From Chryseobacterium foetidum (GTDB lineage Bacteria; Bacteroidota; Bacteroidia; Flavobacteriales; Weeksellaceae), in NCBI RefSeq assembly GCF_025457425.1, contig NZ_JAMXIA010000001.1:3472001-3536000 (forward strand): a stretch of 64,000 nt of DNA, given 5' to 3'. The notes below the pieces were generated by a model. It had not been told where the DNA came from. It searched no databases and saw nothing but the letters and a program-made list of their open reading frames with translations. The translations under genes and the position numbers were made by a program. Each line of letters opens with the position of its first letter. Within the stretch, counting starts at the first letter, position 1. This document shows positions 62,863 to 64,000 of this stretch, piece by piece.

Positions 62863-63380
62863 TGCACTAGTGCTTTCTTGCGTCCCGGTTTGTAAAGGAA
62901 ATCCGGATAAACTGAATATTCTTTACGGATTTTTTCCGTGTATTTTTGATAGGTATTTCGGTCTGCTCCCAGAATTGAAAGATCGGCATCTGTAAGAAAA
63001 TTGACATCCTGATCTGAAGATTTTTCATGCTTTTTTGTAGCTAAAATCTGTTTACTTATTCTTTGAAGTTGATTATCAGAAAGATTGTAGTTTTTCAATC
63101 TTACAACTGCCAATTCAGCACTTTTTTCCTCATTGTCCTTTGCAGTCGATTTGTAAATTACATCATGGTAGAAAACTGAAAATGTTATTAAATCAAAATC
63201 TGTAATTTCAGATTTCACTTCTTCCAGTTCCGAGAATATGTTTTCAAGATGTTCCAGATTATGATAGTGTCTTGAAGTTTTTGAATACTGTGTTTCAATC
63301 TCTGTCCAAAATTCTTCAGTCAGTTTCTTATCTGAACTGTAGTTTTGTGAAATCTCAAGAAATATGTTTTTCAGCACCAT
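62856..63380 (-). CDS. HD-domain metal-dependent phosphohydrolase-like protein, truncated by frameshift
   Basis: 174 residues as read, with HD-type patterns RHYHNLEHLENIF, VFYHDVIYKSTAKDNEEKSA, and LTDADLSILGAD near 130. The family is usually 190-210 residues. It stops at GRKKALVHF, but the missing tail continues out of frame to 62752. Either the strain has a single-T deletion in a homopolymer or the sequence has an error there. Metal-binding His/Asp residues are before the break, so the product might still be active. Confidence 0.78.
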   Translation of the reverse strand: MVLKNIFLEISQNYSSDKKLTEEFWTEIETQYSKTSRHYHNLEHLENIFSELEEVKSEITDFDLITFSVFYHDVIYKSTAKDNEEKSAELAVVRLKNYNLSDNQLQRISKQILATKKHEKSSDQDVNFLTDADLSILGADRNTYQKYTEKIRKEYSVYPDFLYKPGRKKALVHF

Positions 63381-63432
63381 TGAATTTTAGTTTTTATAGT
63401 AAAAAATAAAAATGTTATATGGTTTTTGACAT

Positions 63433-63630
63433 AGGAAAAGGAGGCGTAAAGAAATTTTAGAATATTTCCGTAAAGAAACTTCCACTGTTTAAGTGGCGGC
63501 AAAAAAGCAAATTGAGAAATAAATCGTCTGTCCGCCCGAGTTTTGGAAGTTTTAGGAAATATTTTAAAAATTTAGCCGGAGTTTCCAAGTCTTGAATTTT
63601 TGGTTCTTTTGTTTCAAGACAAAAGAACAA
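63433..63630 (+). repeat. Structured intergenic element, copy 3
   Basis: The shortest of the three copies. Outer stem AAATTTTAGAATATTTCC (63452-63469) with GGAAATATTTTAAAAATTT (63555-63573); stem 2 AAACTTCCA (63476-63484) with TGGAAGTTT (63544-63552); hairpin CCACT/AGTGG; GGCGG (63495-63499) with CCGCC (63532-63536). The 3' hairpin lacks the 20-base inner part seen in copies 1 and 2. It lies between two minus-strand genes. Confidence 0.85.
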
Positions 63631-63632
63631 AT

Positions 63633-63660
63633 AAAAAAAAGGAACTTTTCAGTTCCCTTT
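63633..63660 (-). terminator. Terminator of the rhodanese gene
   Basis: GGAAC / GTTCC stem with 6-base loop; on the minus strand followed by eight Ts. Confidence 0.8.
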
Positions 63661-63665
63661 ACATT

Positions 63666-63944
63666 TTACAAAGCCGATTTCAACTCAGCCCATCCGCCAC
63701 CGTTGTAACCTTCTTTCAAACCTTGAGAATTAAGGTATTCCAACGCTTTTCCGCTTCTGTTTCCGCTTCTGCAGAAAAGAATTACCGGTTTTTCGATAGA
63801 AAGAATTTCATCCTGTCTGTCTTCCACCTCGCCCAAAGGGATATTTTTAGCACCTTCGATGTTTCCGTCCATTTCCAGTTCCATAGGTTCACGAACGTCG
63901 ATTAACTCGTAGTTTCCGGATTTTATTACTTCTTCCAATGACAT
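63666..63944 (-). CDS. Single-domain rhodanese-like sulfurtransferase
   Basis: A 92-residue rhodanese domain: YELIDVREPMELEMDGNIEG, NIPLGEV, and the active-site loop VILFCRSGNRSGKAL with the catalytic Cys. It carries persulfide sulfur to acceptors. Cytoplasmic, no signal peptide. The gene runs close to the right edge of the window; the last 56 bases hold only its upstream region. Confidence 0.92.
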   Translation of the reverse strand: MSLEEVIKSGNYELIDVREPMELEMDGNIEGAKNIPLGEVEDRQDEILSIEKPVILFCRSGNRSGKALEYLNSQGLKEGYNGGGWAELKSAL

Positions 63945-64000
63945 AATTTTAGTGTATTTAATGTTGATAAAATGATTTTATGGATGCTTTAATTAATGTA

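Overview
The window looks like chromosome of a Flavobacteriia member of the Bacteroidota, most like Chryseobacterium and relatives. The signs are AT-rich intergenic DNA, weak or absent Shine-Dalgarno sequences, TAnnTTTG-type -7 promoter elements, SusC/DUF4249-type outer-membrane proteins, Flavobacteriia-style anti-sigma proteins and many short dispersed intergenic repeats. Genus is an inference from overall gene character; no marker gene was compared.

Layout. 1-5 kb: 3' part of egtB (ergothioneine), a convergent BCCT transporter, and heptanucleotide arrays between them. 5-15.4 kb: a minus-strand type I restriction-modification operon, hsdM-hsdS-[DUF262 / DUF3696-type ATPase / unknown protein]-hsdR, with a small gene in front. 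15.4-20 kb: an exonuclease-BRCT protein, then an array of about 126-bp palindromic elements around a GIY-YIG nuclease gene, then a DKNYY protein. 20-25.3 kb: small secreted and membrane proteins (one probably frameshifted) and a TonB receptor/DUF4249 lipoprotein pair. 25.3-36.2 kb: the most unusual locus, described below. 36.3-41.3 kb: a GbsR/MarR-type regulator with palindromic operators, small paralogous membrane proteins, a fatty-acid desaturase, an SRPBCC protein and a DUF2071 protein. 41.3-42 kb: two different tandem-repeat arrays. 42-64 kb: fucosidase and GH3 glycosidase, PQQ-type sugar dehydrogenase, lpd, PH-domain protein, M19-like dipeptidase, adenine deaminase, HhH protein, MerR regulator, SMP-30 protein, DEAD-box helicase, thioesterase, holin-like membrane protein, S9 peptidase, HD-domain protein (frameshifted end) and rhodanese.

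The locus of most interest is 25.7-36.1 kb. An ECF sigma factor is followed by a membrane protein that joins an anti-sigma-like N-terminus, a SusC-type TonB plug domain and a YfbK-type VWA domain. Next comes a SusC-type beta-barrel with no plug domain, and then an alpha-2-macroglobulin with an intact thioester motif that carries a second SusC-type plug. The plug the barrel lacks is therefore present twice on neighbouring proteins. This suggests a split, plug-in-trans envelope system that could link surface events to a sigma factor and to protease trapping.

Other strong signals are three copies of a 200-240 nt intergenic element with compensatory base changes in predicted stems (25.35, 59.78 and 63.43 kb); the GIY-YIG gene that replaces the right arm of one palindromic element; heptamer arrays in near-strict 7-bp register that change strand bias midway; and an exactly 42-bp-phased array of hairpins.
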